Positions 4,044-6,112 of a DNA stretch of 6,112 nucleotides are shown here, piece after piece. Below the pieces are notes generated by a model. That model did not search any database and had not been told where the DNA came from. It saw nothing but the letters and a program-made list of their open reading frames with translations. The position numbers and the translations under genes are program-made. The stretch is from Bacteroidota bacterium (GTDB lineage Bacteria > Bacteroidota > Bacteroidia > Flavobacteriales > Weeksellaceae), in assembly GCA_023388015.1 (NCBI GenBank), contig JAEWHB010000109.1:1-6112 (forward strand), given 5' to 3'. How positions within the stretch are numbered: the stretch's first letter is position 1; each line of letters begins with the position of its first letter.

Positions 4044-6112
4044 CTAAACTTTTTCTTGTGCCGACACGAAGCTTTTCAACAATTCATTTACGCTTGATTG
4101 GTTTTCTACATAATATTTCGCATCGGTTTCAGTGGTTCCCACTTTCACGCTGACCGCATGTTCAGGGACTTGTCGGAACATAAATTCGTCGGTCCAGTCA
4201 TCGCCGATTGTAAATATAAAATCATAAGGTCGGGTTAAAAAAGCATTAGCAGCATTTCCTTTGTTGATGCTTCCACTCTTGACTTCAAGGACTTTATTGC
4301 CTTGCATAACGGCGATATTTGAATTTGCGAGCAATCCCCGCAAGATGTTGGTTAATTCATTGGACCGAATGTCTCTCAGTCCCGGCGCAACTTTTCGATA
4401 ATGCCACACGAGCGAATATTCCTTTTCTTCCAGAAACGAACCGGGCGTTCGGTCCACAAAATTTTCAATAATCGGACGAATGGACTCCATCCAATCTTTT
4501 TGAAGGTTTTGACTCATTTTCCATTTGGAATTTGATTTTTTAATCCAAACCCCATGTTCAGCCACTAATTGAATGGGCAAATGACCAAAATGACGATCTA
4601 AAAATGCCCGGTCTCGTCCGCTGATAATTACAATTTCAATTTGATTTTGAATGAATTGATTCAAAACATTATAAAGTTCGTAAGAAGGAACGGCTCTCTC
4701 CGGATTTGTATGATAAGCAGCCAAAGTTCCGTCATAATCCAATAAGAAAATTTTGTTTCTGGATTCCTTGAACCGCCTAATAATTTTTTCATTGTTTTTA
4801 GCGCTCATAAACTTCGTTTGCTTTTCTTCCTTGAGGGCAGAAGCAGCGTCCAATGCTTCCATAAAAGCAGAAGCCCATTTTTCTACATTGTATCTTTTGA
4901 TTCGGTTTTGAAGAATTTTATTTCGGGATTTTTGTTCTTCAATCGGCATTTCCAAGGCGGTTTTCAAAGCTTCGGCCATTTGGTTGTAATCATTTGGATT
5001 GATGAGGAGCGCATCGTTCATTTCGTGTGCAACACCGGTCATTTCGCTCAGAATCAAAACGCCGGTTTGGTCAGTTCGCGAAGCAATATATTCTTTTGCA
5101 ACCAAATTCATTCCGTCGCGAATAGGTGTTAAAAAAGCCACTTCGCATGAAGTGTACAATTCAACCAATTCCTCAAAAGGCAATGAACGGTAAAAATACC
5201 AAACCGGAACCCAGGTTGCTGTGGAGAATTTTCCATTGATTTTTCCGACGAGTTCGTCTACTTCTTTTTTGAGTTGCTGGTACTGCGGAACGTTTTCGCG
5301 GGAAGGAACGGCCAGCATAATTAGCCGGACTTTTTCATTGAATTCCGGATGTTTTTCCAGAAAATATTCCAAAGCTTCCAGCCGTTTTGCGATTCCTTTG
5401 GTATAATCAAGGCGGTCGATGGAAAGAATAAATTTCGCATCCGGCGTCAAAGCGCGGTTTTGTTCCAAACGGGTTTTGAGTAAAGTTTTTTCATTTTTAT
5501 TTTGTTGGTTTTCAGCTTCTTGATGAAATTTCTCATAATCAATTCCCATGGGAAAAGAATCTACTTTTATAATACGGCTTCCGGCGTGAATCGAATTGAT
5601 ATTGGTTTCATAATGCAAAACACGACTGACTGAACTGATGAAATGTCGTTCGTAATCATAGGTATGAAATCCAATGAGATCCGCTCCGAGCATTCCTTCC
5701 AAAATTTCTTCCCGCCAGGGAAGTGTTCTGAAAATTTCATACGAAGGAAAAGGAATGTGAAGGAAAAATCCGACTGAAACATTGGGTCTTTTTTCTTTGA
5801 TTAATTGCGGAACGAGCAATAATTGATAGTCGTGCACCCAAACTTTATCGCCTTCATTCAAATGTTCGAGAACGGTTTCTGCAAATTTTTCATTGACTTT
5901 TTTGTAGGTGTTCCAATGGTCTTCGTCATAATCCACATATTCCATAAAGTAGTGAAACAGAGGCCACAACACACGATTGCTGAATCCGAAATAATATTCT
6001 TCAATTTCTTCTTCCGACAAAGGAACGCTGATGCATTTTTCATTATAGGCAAGATTTTTGATTTCTTCAGCAGTGGATTCGTCAATTTCATCTGAAGGAA
6101 CGCCGGCCCAAC
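4044..6112 (-). CDS. otsA-otsB fusion: Bifunctional trehalose-6-phosphate synthase/phosphatase (N-terminus beyond window)
   Basis: Cytoplasmic two-domain enzyme: the N-terminal GT20 synthase joins UDP-glucose and glucose 6-phosphate into trehalose 6-phosphate, and the C-terminal HAD phosphatase releases trehalose, a stress protectant. The frame is open to the right edge, showing 688 residues (numbered from the first full codon, Trp-1 of WAGVP, probably E. coli OtsA Trp-40); roughly 40-50 residues should be missing. Synthase residues present: Asp-94 (VWVHDYQ), His-118 (FFLHIPFPS), Arg-233/Lys-238 (DRLDYTKG), Asp-332 and Glu-340 (RDGMNLVAKE). Phosphatase HAD motifs: DYDGT (nucleophile Asp-458, acid/base Asp-460), Ser-497 (IISGRD), Lys-617 (NKGNA), GDDWTDE (636-642). 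All key residues are intact, so both activities are expected. A TTG at 6020 is internal, not the start, because conserved coding continues upstream of it. The gene converges on tRNA-Pro; its promoter lies outside the window. Confidence 0.96.
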   Translation of the reverse strand, partial: WAGVPSDEIDESTAEEIKNLAYNEKCISVPLSEEEIEEYYFGFSNRVLWPLFHYFMEYVDYDEDHWNTYKKVNEKFAETVLEHLNEGDKVWVHDYQLLLVPQLIKEKRPNVSVGFFLHIPFPSYEIFRTLPWREEILEGMLGADLIGFHTYDYERHFISSVSRVLHYETNINSIHAGSRIIKVDSFPMGIDYEKFHQEAENQQNKNEKTLLKTRLEQNRALTPDAKFILSIDRLDYTKGIAKRLEALEYFLEKHPEFNEKVRLIMLAVPSRENVPQYQQLKKEVDELVGKINGKFSTATWVPVWYFYRSLPFEELVELYTSCEVAFLTPIRDGMNLVAKEYIASRTDQTGVLILSEMTGVAHEMNDALLINPNDYNQMAEALKTALEMPIEEQKSRNKILQNRIKRYNVEKWASAFMEALDAASALKEEKQTKFMSAKNNEKIIRRFKESRNKIFLLDYDGTLAAYHTNPERAVPSYELYNVLNQFIQNQIEIVIISGRDRAFLDRHFGHLPIQLVAEHGVWIKKSNSKWKMSQNLQKDWMESIRPIIENFVDRTPGSFLEEKEYSLVWHYRKVAPGLRDIRSNELTNILRGLLANSNIAVMQGNKVLEVKSGSINKGNAANAFLTRPYDFIFTIGDDWTDEFMFRQVPEHAVSVKVGTTETDAKYYVENQSSVNELLKSFVSAQEKV

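Noticed and set aside
6018..6020. TTG considered as the start codon of the trehalose gene
   Set aside because: The frame stays open to the window edge and upstream codons encode the conserved WAG segment of trehalose-6-phosphate synthases, so the real start lies outside the window.

Overview
The window looks like chromosomal DNA from a member of the Bacteroidota, most likely Flavobacteriaceae or Weeksellaceae. Three things suggest this. The DNA is AT-rich. TAnnTTTG-type -7 boxes, the Bacteroidota promoter signature, lie just upstream of the tRNA gene and of pgi, while canonical Shine-Dalgarno sites are absent. The tRNA gene does not encode its CCA end. The genus cannot be fixed from the sequence alone.

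Left part (1-3245, minus strand): a probable operon in transcription order. It starts with pgi (glucose-6-phosphate isomerase, complete). Next is a secreted protein of unknown function whose start lies inside the end of pgi (32-bp overlap). Last is a membrane-anchored coiled-coil protein of unknown function that runs off the left edge. The first gene is central carbon metabolism; the other two look like cell-envelope proteins that use its promoter.

Middle (3246-4043): a short divergent promoter region (3246-3377) serves pgi leftwards and a tRNA-Pro(GGG) gene rightwards. The tRNA is followed at once by a rho-independent terminator that also looks usable from the other strand. The remaining ~560 bp, up to the end of the convergent trehalose gene, has no credible gene. 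It is packed with non-coding structure: a nested inverted repeat starting at the tRNA 3' end, two exact 23-bp copies of a hairpin-forming repeat, two copies of a GCGCAGCGAA module, a 29-bp near-palindrome, and a ~145-bp element with a GC-rich stem-loop. This is the least explained part of the window.

Right part (4044-6112, minus strand): a bifunctional trehalose-6-phosphate synthase/phosphatase (OtsA-OtsB fusion), complete at the C-terminus and cut at the N-terminus by the window edge. Glucose 6-phosphate links it to pgi metabolically: Pgi interconverts fructose 6-phosphate and glucose 6-phosphate, and the synthase joins glucose 6-phosphate to UDP-glucose. The two genes are separated by about 800 bp and an opposite-strand tRNA, so they are not one operon.

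No CRISPR array, transposase, prophage gene or complete new protein system is visible. The novelty candidates are the structured intergenic repeats and the two uncharacterised envelope genes behind pgi.
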